From: a virus
Virus record (IMG/VR): IMGVR_UViG_3300028196_000042
Coordinates: 1-34,730 of that record
Direction: 5' to 3' (one strand)
Length of the DNA stretch: 34,730 bases
Positions 6,355 to 13,815 of the stretch are shown here, piece by piece (within the stretch, counting starts at the first letter, position 1; each line of letters begins with the position of its first letter). The position numbers and the translations under genes were made by a program. Under the pieces are notes generated by a model that was not told where the DNA came from, searched no databases, and was given only the letters and a program-made list of their open reading frames with translations.

Positions 6355-6792
6355 TCAATTTTCAATAAGTTCCAGATGGTTGATTAGAAGGATTGTATAG
6401 TGTAGTACTTTAAACAGGTCTTGTCTAGGGGTTCCTTTACTGTCATACCGATCAATATATTTGACAACATTACCAGCAAAGAAACCCTCACGACGACTGT
6501 GTTTAATCTTGTCTAGAGTCTGCTCTGAACTTGAGTTTTTGTCAACATAATGCTGACTATAAGTAGAACTTAGGTAACTTTCAAGTTCATTTAAAATATT
6601 ACCTTCATTATATTTCCAGTTAATATCATTACCAAATTCAATTACATCATAGGATCTTTCCGTATTATACCTAGAAAAATCTAAATCCAATCCCCCTTCT
6701 TCTGGATAATAATCAGATATTCCATAAAAACCATCTTCTGAATTTACAGAATATCCATCCAGTTCAATTTTATCGTCAATGTCTTGACACAT
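6355..6792 (-). CDS. DUF3310-type protein with acidic N-terminal extension
   Basis: A 145-residue protein. The C-terminal third (SEQTLDKIKHSRREGFFAGNVVKYIDRYDSK and GTPRQDLFKVLHYTILLI, split around residue 120) matches the DUF3310 pattern found in many phages: a G-F-x-x-G-N-x-x-K-Y-I-x-R-Y core, then a D-L-x-K helix. The first 85 residues are acidic, Tyr-rich and unlike the domain. DUF3310 proteins are often described as nucleotide-kinase-like, without a firm activity. A GGAG lies 7 bases before the ATG. It is the first gene after the strong promoter at 6826-6854 and precedes gp45. Confidence 0.85.
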   Translation of the reverse strand: MCQDIDDKIELDGYSVNSEDGFYGISDYYPEEGGLDLDFSRYNTERSYDVIEFGNDINWKYNEGNILNELESYLSSTYSQHYVDKNSSSEQTLDKIKHSRREGFFAGNVVKYIDRYDSKGTPRQDLFKVLHYTILLINHLELIEN

Positions 6793-6825
6793 TCAATAAC
6801 TCCATGGATATAGTATATCTTTTAA

Positions 6826-6854
6826 ATTATAGCAAGATGACTAGAAAGAGTCAA
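6826..6854 (-). promoter_or_regulatory. Strong sigma70-type promoter for the DUF3310-gp45-gp44-gp62-regA operon
   Basis: Minus strand: TTGACT, 17 bases, then TATAAT, with TGC before the -10 (also an extended -10). The -35 overlaps the gp46 stop codon. It is the best sigma70 promoter in the window and sits about 34 bases upstream of the DUF3310 ATG. Confidence 0.85.
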
Positions 6855-8572
6855 GAAGAAATAATTTTACTAAATCCCTTAACTTTATCAAATTTTATCG
6901 TTTTATCAAATAAGTCAATCATCTCATCAGTCTTATGTGAAATTACTAATATGTTAGCATCAGTAAGAATATACCTGATTATTTTAGTAAAGTAATCAAT
7001 TCCATTCCCATCCAAAGAACTATCGAAAACTTCATCAAGAATTAAAAGATTTGTACTTACAGAATTTTTCATTTTAGCAATTTCCCTCCATGTAAACAAA
7101 AGGGCAAGATTAATTCTCATTTTTTCACCCTCACTAAAAGAGGAATACGAAAAATCTTCATGTATTGGTGTTTTAATAGTTTCATTAAACTCTTCATCAA
7201 GATTAAAATTGATGAAGAGGTCCATCATCTGAAGATACTTGTTGATTTGATTATTCATTAACGGGAGATATTTTTTTACTATCTTTTTTTTAACCCCACC
7301 ATCTTTTAGCAAACCTTGAGTGAATTCATAGTAAGAATAAAGTTCTTTATACTTTGATCTATCAGTTTCAACTTTTTTTATTTTTTTCTCTAATTCATCT
7401 AACAGTACTCTTTCAGAATTTTTCTTTTCCAACTTGTTGGCAATGTCTTGAATTTCCTTTCTAAGATTTTTGATTTGTCTATTAATCCCAGAAATATTAA
7501 CATGGTTGTTTGAAATTTCATTATTGAGTTTTGTAATCTCCGTAGAATAGGTTAAAAATTTCTTCTCCTTTTCTTGTTCTACATTGATTGTATCCTCAAG
7601 TTCCCCGTAACCGTCATTGAATTCTTTTGATTTTTTTTCGATGTCTGCAATCTTATCTAGGCGAAATTGATTTTCAATACTTTGAGTGCAAGTTGGGCAA
7701 ACCGTATTTTCTTTAAAGAAATTATATTCTGTGCCAATAGTTTGTATTCTTTGTTCCAATTTTGCCTTAATATCACTCAATTTTTTTAAGGTTTTTTTGG
7801 AAGAACTAAGACTCTCCAGTTCAGGTTTAATTTCAACTTCAATATATTCCAACAAGTCAGAATTCTTATCCGTCAGCACATCAGTTTCTTTATGCAATTT
7901 GTCAATATATTCTTGCTTCTTGTCCATCGTTTCTCTTCCATTCCTCTCAATCTCTAGAAGAAAATTATTTTGCATAGAATACTTTTCTTCTAGAGAACCA
8001 TGCTTTGTATTCAAGTCTTTAACTTTATCATTTGCTACTTTTAATTTTTCTTTTAGAATAATATTCATAGAAGAAAATATTTTTATATCAAGTAAATCCT
8101 CAACAATTTCTCTTCTATTAGATGCAGTTAATTGCATGAAAGGAACAAATGAAGCACTTCCAAGAATAACAATTTGAGTAAATGATTTATAATTTAATTT
8201 AAGAACATTCTTCTCTAACCAATCTTGCTGGTCATTGACTGATGATAACTGATCAAGAATTTTACCATCTTTATAAATTTCAAAAATAGATGGTTTAATT
8301 CCTCTGCGAACTTTCCAGTTATTATTATTTGTTTCAAACTCTACTTCAACTACAGAACCCTTGCCATTGGTAGAATTTACTAATTGGTTTTTTGTAATTT
8401 TTCTAAATGCTTTATTAAAAAGACCAAAGCATAGTGCGTCTAATAAAGTAGATTTACCACTACCATTAGAACCCATTATAAGAGTTGTCGTAGCATCTAC
8501 AAAATTAATTTCGGTAAAATTATTTCCTGTTGATAAGAAATTACAAAACCGTATCTTCTTGAATGTTATCAT
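6851..8572 (-). CDS. 46: Recombination endonuclease ATPase subunit, gp46-like (Rad50/SbcC family)
   Basis: A 573-residue SMC-like ATPase. Walker A GSNGSGKS is at 34-41. Then come a Q-loop region (KSFTQIVILGSASFVPF), long coiled-coil arms, the zinc hook CPTC at 292-295, the ABC signature SEGEK at 480-484, Walker B LLILDE at 509-514 and the switch His in VISHKTDE. With gp47 it resects DNA ends to start recombination-dependent replication and helps degrade host DNA. Length is close to T4 gp46 (560 aa). It overlaps the DUF3110 gene by 32 bases. The N-terminus aligns with T4 gp46 from this start, so the overlap appears real. Confidence 0.97.
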   Translation of the reverse strand: MITFKKIRFCNFLSTGNNFTEINFVDATTTLIMGSNGSGKSTLLDALCFGLFNKAFRKITKNQLVNSTNGKGSVVEVEFETNNNNWKVRRGIKPSIFEIYKDGKILDQLSSVNDQQDWLEKNVLKLNYKSFTQIVILGSASFVPFMQLTASNRREIVEDLLDIKIFSSMNIILKEKLKVANDKVKDLNTKHGSLEEKYSMQNNFLLEIERNGRETMDKKQEYIDKLHKETDVLTDKNSDLLEYIEVEIKPELESLSSSKKTLKKLSDIKAKLEQRIQTIGTEYNFFKENTVCPTCTQSIENQFRLDKIADIEKKSKEFNDGYGELEDTINVEQEKEKKFLTYSTEITKLNNEISNNHVNISGINRQIKNLRKEIQDIANKLEKKNSERVLLDELEKKIKKVETDRSKYKELYSYYEFTQGLLKDGGVKKKIVKKYLPLMNNQINKYLQMMDLFINFNLDEEFNETIKTPIHEDFSYSSFSEGEKMRINLALLFTWREIAKMKNSVSTNLLILDEVFDSSLDGNGIDYFTKIIRYILTDANILVISHKTDEMIDLFDKTIKFDKVKGFSKIISS

Positions 8573-8828
8573 CCGTTCTAGGGGGTATCACAAAGTCATT
8601 GTTAGTTATTATAGCATAATTATAATCATGCATTTCGCAAGTCTTTACTGCCATGTCACCATCTACTTCAGTGACTGACATAATAGGGTAATCTTCTGCT
8701 TCTAATAATCCAGCATATCTTTCTGCGTCATCCTCATTTTCAAAGAAATAAACAGTCTGCTCACCAGAATCATTTAGAACAGCATATGCTCCCTCACCTT
8801 CTTGTCCACTAATTGTTAGTATAAACAT
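8541..8828 (-). CDS. DUF3110 family protein (cyanobacterial type)
   Basis: A 95-residue protein starting MFILTISGQEGEGAYAVLND. The central motif YFFENEDDAERYAGLLEAED, followed by YPIMSVTEV, is the hallmark of DUF3110, a small family widespread in cyanobacteria. The C-terminal 35 residues are less conserved and overlap the gp46 start by 32 bases. Function is unknown. Its presence between gp47 and gp46 suggests acquisition from a cyanobacterial host and supports the host assignment. A late-promoter-like AATAAATA at 8856-8863 lies just upstream but is weak evidence. Confidence 0.88.
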   Translation of the reverse strand: MFILTISGQEGEGAYAVLNDSGEQTVYFFENEDDAERYAGLLEAEDYPIMSVTEVDGDMAVKTCEMHDYNYAIITNNDFVIPPRTDDNIQEDTVL

Positions 8829-8861
8829 TTAACTAATATGTTTAAAACCTTTTGTTATTTA

Positions 8862-9911
8862 TTATTCAATAGATAACGCCTCAATATAAACATCATTGAT
8901 AATTTTTTTAGCTATATTTTTATCTAATTCAAAATCTGATTCTTCAATATATTTTTCCAAAACTACCATTGTATTCTCAACATCTATATCAGATTCTTGA
9001 AAATTTGAATCATCAACATCTATAGTTTCGGTTACTTTTAAATCAATATACTTCGATTTAGAAATTGTATCTAAAAATTTATCAAACTTTTTTTGATTTG
9101 TTTTTTTAGTTACTATAACTTTTACAATCTTATCCTCATAATCAGATACATTTATATCTTTATAATCATTATCATTATCATTATAATATATTTTTTCAAA
9201 AATAGTATATGGATTTTCAATATGCTCTAAATTATATGTTTCACTATCAAATATATTAAATCCACGTTTATCATTTACATCATTCCAAAACATCTGATAT
9301 GGATTACCCACATAATATATTCTACCATCATTACTCCTAGTATGGTAATGCCCCGTGAATACTCTATCAAATTTTTCAAATATTTTTTTATTCATCCCAT
9401 TAGGTTGCATCTGCCCAGGAAAAACTGGAAAGTCATTTAACTCTAGATGACCAAGTGCAACCATTGCCTTTGTGTTTTCAATAGAAGAAAACACCTCTTC
9501 TTGGTTATCAGCACAAATCCAAGGCATCATAAGAAAATCACAACCACCAACATTAAACTCCTTTGGTGTTGATACTTTTATTACATTATCATACTCTTCT
9601 AATAAAGTATCAATAGCATTTACTTTATTAGTATTCTTATAGTAAGTATCATGATTCCCAACTATATTATATACAGTTATACCTAAGTCTTTAAACTTAT
9701 CATATACATTTTCCTTTGCCCATTTTAATGCCCAATAATCAATACCTTTACGATTATCAAAAGCATCCCCAAGATGAAAAGCAACTTTTATATTATTCTC
9801 CTTTAAGTATGGGAAAAAAATATTATCGTAAAATTTAGCAAAGTAATCATGAAAGTTTTTATTTGCTTTCTTAAAGTTGTAATGAGTGTCAGTGATTATC
9901 GCAATTTTCAT
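8862..9911 (-). CDS. 47: Recombination endonuclease nuclease subunit, gp47-like (Mre11/SbcD family)
   Basis: A 349-residue calcineurin-like phosphoesterase. All metal motifs are present: DTH (D8, H10), GDAFDNR at 48-54, GNHD at 85-88, GHLE at 154-157 and GHYH at 187-190. As the Mre11 partner of gp46 it provides the nuclease activity for end resection. Length matches T4 gp47 (339 aa). The C-terminal 120 residues are Asp-rich and diverged, which is usual for the region binding the ATPase subunit. The two subunits are separated by the DUF3110 gene instead of being adjacent. Confidence 0.97.
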   Translation of the reverse strand: MKIAIITDTHYNFKKANKNFHDYFAKFYDNIFFPYLKENNIKVAFHLGDAFDNRKGIDYWALKWAKENVYDKFKDLGITVYNIVGNHDTYYKNTNKVNAIDTLLEEYDNVIKVSTPKEFNVGGCDFLMMPWICADNQEEVFSSIENTKAMVALGHLELNDFPVFPGQMQPNGMNKKIFEKFDRVFTGHYHTRSNDGRIYYVGNPYQMFWNDVNDKRGFNIFDSETYNLEHIENPYTIFEKIYYNDNDNDYKDINVSDYEDKIVKVIVTKKTNQKKFDKFLDTISKSKYIDLKVTETIDVDDSNFQESDIDVENTMVVLEKYIEESDFELDKNIAKKIINDVYIEALSIE

Positions 9912-9936
9912 AATAATTTGTAATCTAAACTAATTC

Positions 9937-10407
9937 TCATTGATACAATTTCATCTGAATATTATCTTTAATAGTATTATAGTCTGAAGAATTATGATGA
10001 TCACCATCCACACTAAAGACTTCATCATATCCACTTCTTTCGATAATTTTCTCCTTTATCTCCATCTGTTTCTTTTCTTTTTGAATCCTACGGAGGAAAG
10101 CATAGTAAACTATCTGAGTAAAATAAGCAAAAGGGTTTGTCCTATCTGTATTAAAATTATTAATATAATGAACACAGTTTTCAACTCCATCACTTATCAT
10201 GTCTTCTCTAAACATGTAGTTGACAAAGTTTGGACGATATGACAAATGAGTGGCAATCTTCAAAAAACAATCACCTAAGTAATTTGTGATCCTCGGTGGT
10301 GATAAACCTTTAATTTTTGCTATTTCTACATTTTCTTTGTAAACAACCAAGGCAGCATGAAAATCTTTATTGTTAACATAGTGGGGATTTTTTCTTTCTT
10401 TTCTCAT
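9937..10407 (-). CDS. 55: Late-transcription sigma factor, gp55-like
   Basis: A 156-residue divergent sigma factor. It shares with T4 gp55 the YVNNKDFHAAL start, EDMISDGVENCVHYINNFN (residues 69-87), the FAYFTQIVYYAFLRRIQKEKKQ core-binding/DNA-binding helix and the spacing between them. It directs RNA polymerase to late promoters with TATAAATA, which occur throughout this window. T4 gp55 (185 aa) ends in a hydrophobic sliding-clamp motif; here the protein stops at NIQMKLYQ without an obvious equivalent. It has its own promoter at 10440-10469 and no good Shine-Dalgarno. Confidence 0.93.
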   Translation of the reverse strand: MRKERKNPHYVNNKDFHAALVVYKENVEIAKIKGLSPPRITNYLGDCFLKIATHLSYRPNFVNYMFREDMISDGVENCVHYINNFNTDRTNPFAYFTQIVYYAFLRRIQKEKKQMEIKEKIIERSGYDEVFSVDGDHHNSSDYNTIKDNIQMKLYQ

Positions 10408-10439
10408 TTGAGATTTTTAATTAATTTTCCTTTCATTAT

Positions 10440-10469
10440 ATTATAACACTAAATTGCAAAAGTTGACAA
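10440..10469 (-). promoter_or_regulatory. Putative sigma70 promoter for gp55
   Basis: Minus strand: TTGTCA, 18-base spacer, TATAAT preceded by TGT (extended -10), about 33 bases upstream of the gp55 ATG in a 117-base intergenic gap. The gap otherwise holds only AT-rich sequence. An AAAGGAAAA stretch lies too far from the ATG to serve as a normal Shine-Dalgarno. Confidence 0.7.
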
Positions 10470-10524
10470 CGTTAGGCACTAATGTGTAAAATAACTCTGT
10501 GGAGTTTGAAAGTTATATAGTATA

Positions 10525-10935
10525 TTAATTACTAGAGTTACTACTTGGATTTGATTTATAAAGTTTCTCAAGGGATATTCTAGCATCTGCTACTGTAGAT
10601 AAGTATCCCATATTTGAAGATAGTCTGTTTTCTGGAACATCTTTATTTTTTTTCCTTAAATAACGTGCATATACTTCTAACATGTTTGTATCACTGACTT
10701 CAGATAAAGTTAGAACTCTATCCATATTTAATACAAACATTGAATCATCAGTAAATTTTATCCATGGATTGATTTTTAATCCATGGATACCAAACTGCTT
10801 CAGACTAACAGTTTCAACAGTTACGGGATTTTCTAGTATAAGTAATGTTCTATCGTCCTCTTCACAAGGACATACTTTGGAAAATATCTCTTCTCCTGAT
10901 ATTAGTTTAATGACTGCGAAGAACTCTTCTCCCAT
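10525..10935 (-). CDS. Sm-like small-barrel hypothetical protein, paralogue of 3372-3665
   Basis: A 136-residue protein starting MGEEFFAVIKLISGEEIFSKV. Its first 90 residues follow the strand pattern of the protein at 3372-3665 (IKLI-GEE, acidic turn, LENPVTVETV, GLKINPW, then MFVLNMDRVLTLSEV). A further helical tail (YARYLRKKNKDVPENR, ISLEKLYKSNPSSNSSN) is absent from the other copy. A small beta-barrel related to Sm/Hfq folds is a guess from pattern. The AAGGAG before the ATG is good. It sits between uvsW and gp55, within the recombination and late-regulation cluster. Confidence 0.8.
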   Translation of the reverse strand: MGEEFFAVIKLISGEEIFSKVCPCEEDDRTLLILENPVTVETVSLKQFGIHGLKINPWIKFTDDSMFVLNMDRVLTLSEVSDTNMLEVYARYLRKKNKDVPENRLSSNMGYLSTVADARISLEKLYKSNPSSNSSN

Positions 10936-10938
10936 GTG

Positions 10939-12402
10939 CTACTCCTTGAAATTAATTTGTAGTACTTCATAATTAAAATCTTCTTGATTGTAAATCTTAA
11001 TTCTTTCTATTAAATGATTCAAAGTATAATTTTTTTTAGATTTATACGTAATATCATCAGCAATATCGTAAAGCACTGCTTGTTGTTTATTATCTCCCTT
11101 GCGTAATACTCTACCTATACTCTGCAAGTTCCTTACTCTTGATTTAGATGGTGATGCAAATATGACATTATGTAGATTCCGAATATTAACACCTGTGCTG
11201 AATGTTCCATACGATGCAACAATAATTGCACTATTTTCTTTTTCGGTAATTTCTCTTACACGTTCTCTTTCTTCTGCTCCTACACCACCAAAAACAAAAA
11301 ATACTTTTCTATTCTTAGTTACAGAGTTATTTATTAGGTTATAAATTGGCATACCATGAGTTTCTACTCTATTAAAAAGTATTAATGAATTTCCTTTCAA
11401 ATCTAAGGCAAGATTTTTTATGAATTTGTTTCTTTTTTCATGACCGATAATATATTGAATTTCTTCTTCATACTCATTAAATTTATGTTGATCATGTTTT
11501 AACAGAAGTACTTTAATTTGCAACTTAGATAGATGACCTTTTTCAATTAAGTCTTTAGTCTGAGTTACTTTGTATGATGGTCCAAATAAACCTTCTAATA
11601 CCCATTTATGTGTCTGTGAACCATCTAAAGTACCAGTAAATCCAAAACGATACTTGGCATTGTCAGTCTTTGTCATTATACTGACTAATGATTTAGACTT
11701 AAATAAATGAGCCTCATCACCAATTATTACATTAAATGGTTCAAAGAAAGGACGTTTCATTTTATAGATTGATTGCCATGTAGTGATTACAACACTTGAT
11801 TTAGTTGTTTTTTCTTTACCTGAATAAATTTTATGACAATATTTTTCTGCATCCCATCCATATTCTTCAAAGTCTTTAAACATCTGTTCGACTAGAGAAG
11901 TGGTTGGGACTACAAGCAGTATCTTTTTACCAGTCTCTGCAAAGTATCTAACAACAGCATAAATCATTAAAGACTTACCAGACCCTGTTGGTGATACAAT
12001 AAGTTTTCTATTGTATTTTAAAGCATCATAAACTGCTTCTATTTGATAATCTCTTGGTTTTAATGAAGTTATCTTAGATAGATAACCCTTTATGCCTTCT
12101 AATGAGATATTTTCGTTAACCTCAAATGGTGTTCCATAAAATTTATTATCCTGAAATTCTACTGAGTAATCAGATTTTTTTGCCCAAGAAACAATTTTAT
12201 CTAATAGACCTGCATATATTTCTCCGGTATGTGGAGAAAACAATCTAATCTTCCCATCCCAATATTTACTTCTATACTGAGGCATGAATTTTGCACCAGG
12301 AACTTCAAAAGTAAAATAGTCACATAGTTCTTGTTTAATGTGAGGTTCTGTTTCTACAGTTATATAAATTTCGTTTTTCTTTTTAATTTTTAAATCAGTC
12401 AT
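10939..12402 (-). CDS. uvsW: UvsW-like DNA/RNA helicase (SF2)
   Basis: A 487-residue helicase. The N-terminal 110 residues match the UvsW accessory domain (FEVPGAKFMPQYRSKYWDGK, IRLFSPHTG). The helicase core has PRDYQ (Q-motif-like) at 116-120, Walker A SPTGSGKS at 137-144, DEAH at 229-232, GFTGTLD near 254, and the C-terminal motifs FSTGVNIR and QSIGRVLRKG. UvsW unwinds R-loops and branched DNA and drives the change from origin-dependent to recombination-dependent replication in T4. Length compares with T4 UvsW (about 500 aa). Its ATG overlaps the end of uvsY by 8 bases. Confidence 0.96.
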   Translation of the reverse strand: MTDLKIKKKNEIYITVETEPHIKQELCDYFTFEVPGAKFMPQYRSKYWDGKIRLFSPHTGEIYAGLLDKIVSWAKKSDYSVEFQDNKFYGTPFEVNENISLEGIKGYLSKITSLKPRDYQIEAVYDALKYNRKLIVSPTGSGKSLMIYAVVRYFAETGKKILLVVPTTSLVEQMFKDFEEYGWDAEKYCHKIYSGKEKTTKSSVVITTWQSIYKMKRPFFEPFNVIIGDEAHLFKSKSLVSIMTKTDNAKYRFGFTGTLDGSQTHKWVLEGLFGPSYKVTQTKDLIEKGHLSKLQIKVLLLKHDQHKFNEYEEEIQYIIGHEKRNKFIKNLALDLKGNSLILFNRVETHGMPIYNLINNSVTKNRKVFFVFGGVGAEERERVREITEKENSAIIVASYGTFSTGVNIRNLHNVIFASPSKSRVRNLQSIGRVLRKGDNKQQAVLYDIADDITYKSKKNYTLNHLIERIKIYNQEDFNYEVLQINFKE

Positions 12403-12823
12403 AACCAGCAGTAAATCTCATAAATTCAATTGCATTTTTTATTTGAAAAGTTCTATTCAATATAGTTTTTAATATACTATCTAGATACGATAACATAGTC
12501 TGATAATAATCTAATTTAGACAGTGATTTGATTACTTCATCATCAGCATCTAGATACTTATCTAAATCATTTTTTAAAACTTTATAATCAAATGGTTTTT
12601 GTATGTATACGTCTGGTTCTGCTTTTCCTGAGTAATACAACCATTTTTCTTTTTTAAGTATTTTATATTTACTTTCTTCCATTTTTTTTAGGAGAAGAAT
12701 ATTATTGTAAATTTTATAATACTTTGAATGTAATGAAGGTATTCTTATAGACTCATTATGTAAATTATCTGGATCTATTTTTGAATCTTCTTCCCATAAT
12801 GTTTGAATTTCATCAATGTTCAT
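12395..12823 (-). CDS. uvsY: Recombination mediator UvsY-like
   Basis: A 142-residue protein with the UvsY layout: MNIDEIQTLWEEDSKID at the start, LHSKYYKIYNNI near residue 30, the conserved YYSGKAEPD around 63-71, LDKYLDADDEV, and a C-terminal helix ending IEFMRFTAGYD (T4: MRAFEAGK). UvsY loads the UvsX recombinase onto gp32-covered single-stranded DNA. Length is close to T4 UvsY (137 aa). It lies directly upstream of uvsW, and its ATG overlaps the tail-tube-like gene by four bases, so it shares that late transcript. Confidence 0.92.
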   Translation of the reverse strand: MNIDEIQTLWEEDSKIDPDNLHNESIRIPSLHSKYYKIYNNILLLKKMEESKYKILKKEKWLYYSGKAEPDVYIQKPFDYKVLKNDLDKYLDADDEVIKSLSKLDYYQTMLSYLDSILKTILNRTFQIKNAIEFMRFTAGYD

Positions 12824-13371
12824 AGTTTAGATTTTATAATGTCATAAATTGTATACTTAAAAGTTGCTGTTGCGGTTATGTAATTTGATTGAGCATCTCT
12901 AGAATCGAATCCAACAGCAGAAAGAGACACTGGAAATAATCCTCGAAATTTTATTTCAGTAATAGGATTGAAATTACTATTATAAACTAGTAATGAAGCA
13001 TTTGCTTGTCCTGAATAAGCATTAAACATTCCAGGAGTCAGTGCATCATTGAATATAAGATCAGCATATTCTTTTACTGATTCTGGATATCCCAAACCTC
13101 TTATCCAATTGTGAATGGTTAAGTAATTTTCCATTTCTTCATCAATAAGAAATTCCAAAGTCAACTCATCATATGTTAGTTTATCTCCAGGAATTGGAAT
13201 ATCTTTTAAATATGATGATTGAACAGCAACACCCAAATTGACCGAAGGTATCTGAATAGAATTTGAAAAGAAATCAATCTTTGGGTATTTTGCTAGTATA
13301 AATTTAAACCCCGTAGTAGTTAAATAATTTCTATTTGATATTTGCTTTGATTCGGGGTTTATGTATTCCAT
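12820..13371 (-). CDS. Tail-tube-like virion protein (gp19/gp54 fold)
   Basis: A 183-residue protein with features of the tail-tube superfamily: LTTTGFKFILAKYPKIDFF near residue 18, the Q-x-PS turn IQIPSVNLGVA, the strand KLTYDELTLEFLIDEEMENY followed by IHNWIRGLGYP, and the C-terminal strands ITATATFKYTIYDI. This D-E-x-x-x-NY-L-x-x-x-NWI pattern also occurs in gp19. It may be a baseplate tube-initiation or tail-completion protein; I cannot choose between them. A late promoter (CATAAATA) lies 25 bases before the ATG, supporting a virion role. It is the first gene of a unit continuing into uvsY and uvsW. Confidence 0.8.
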   Translation of the reverse strand: MEYINPESKQISNRNYLTTTGFKFILAKYPKIDFFSNSIQIPSVNLGVAVQSSYLKDIPIPGDKLTYDELTLEFLIDEEMENYLTIHNWIRGLGYPESVKEYADLIFNDALTPGMFNAYSGQANASLLVYNSNFNPITEIKFRGLFPVSLSAVGFDSRDAQSNYITATATFKYTIYDIIKSKL

Positions 13372-13395
13372 TACAATGAAAGATCTATACTCAAA

Positions 13396-13403
13396 TATTT
13401 ATG
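13396..13403 (-). promoter_or_regulatory. Late promoter (CATAAATA) for the tail-tube-like gene
   Basis: A T4-late-type octamer on the minus strand, 25 bases before the ATG at 13371 and just past the U tract of the preceding terminator. Confidence 0.7.
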
Positions 13404-13408
13404 AGCAT

Positions 13409-13430
13409 AAAAAAAACCCCGAAAGGGGTT
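13409..13430 (-). terminator. Intrinsic terminator after the small Cys-rich gene
   Basis: Minus strand: AACCCC, TTTC loop, GGGGTT, then a T run and ATG. A 6-bp GC-rich stem, 12 bases past the stop of the small gene. Confidence 0.85.
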
Positions 13431-13442
13431 GAGTTCTGGTTA

Positions 13443-13616
13443 TTAATCTAACAATCTCCTACATGTTCTTTTGCATTCATTTTGGTTAAGTGAGTCACAT
13501 TCAATTATACATTCGTAGTAATCATTAATTTTGTCGTGTTCAGATTCAAATTCATCAATTGTTTGTTCTAAGTGTCTCCATTCATTAAATTGTGCTCTCG
13601 ATAATAAATTGTGCAT
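13443..13616 (-). CDS. Small Cys-rich protein downstream of gp23 (57 aa)
   Basis: A 57-codon ORF with a strong start: GGAGG with 6 bases to the ATG at 13616. It starts MHNLLSRAQFNEWRHLEQTI and contains four Cys (residues 36, 40, 48 and 52) in the pattern C-x3-C-x7-C-x3-C. This recalls a helical hairpin held by two disulfides or a small metal site. It is flanked by a late promoter (13694-13701) and its own terminator (13409-13430), so it is a one-gene late transcript. Family unknown. A late, highly expressed capsid-associated or lysis-related role is conceivable but unproven. Confidence 0.8.
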   Translation of the reverse strand: MHNLLSRAQFNEWRHLEQTIDEFESEHDKINDYYECIIECDSLNQNECKRTCRRLLD

Positions 13617-13693
13617 GGCTAACCTCCGTATAACTTAAATCATAATTTAGGGAAGAGTAGGATTCATTTGCCCACCTCGCATAATGCTACCAC

Positions 13694-13701
13694 TATTTAT
13701 A
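13694..13701 (-). promoter_or_regulatory. Late promoter (TATAAATA) for the small Cys-rich gene
   Basis: A perfect T4 late octamer on the minus strand, 78 bases before the ATG at 13616. The roughly 200-base region 13617-13815 otherwise holds the gp23 terminator and no convincing gene. Confidence 0.8.
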
Positions 13702-13768
13702 CAGTTTGTGTGTAAATCAATACATTTTAGCAATAAAAATTTATGCCTACGAACTTATACTTACACAT

Positions 13769-13794
13769 AAAAAAAGAGACCCCGAAGGGTCTCT
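13769..13794 (-). terminator. Intrinsic terminator after gp23
   Basis: Minus strand: AGAGACCC, a UUCG tetraloop and GGGTCTCT give a perfect 8-bp stem, followed by six more Ts and then ATG. It is the most stable-looking hairpin in the window, fitting for the most highly expressed late gene. Confidence 0.93.
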
Positions 13795-13815
13795 GAGAAA
13801 TATGTGAATGATGAA

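Noticed and set aside
6347-6358. TTG start four codons upstream of the gp45 ATG.
   Set aside because: The ATG at 6346 gives the N-terminus shared with T4 gp45, and the TTG has no better ribosome site.
8856-8863. AATAAATA upstream of the DUF3110 gene, as a late promoter.
   Set aside because: A variant octamer in very AT-rich sequence before early-type genes; not strong enough to list as a feature.
10461-10496. Plus-strand TTGACA with TAAAAT 18 bases later, as a promoter opposite to all genes.
   Set aside because: No plus-strand gene follows. The same bases read better on the minus strand as the gp55 promoter. An antisense transcript cannot be excluded but has no other support.
13643-13681. 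A 10-codon ORF (MRGGQMNPTLP) in the leader of the small Cys-rich gene.
   Set aside because: Too short, no ribosome site, no sign of coding.
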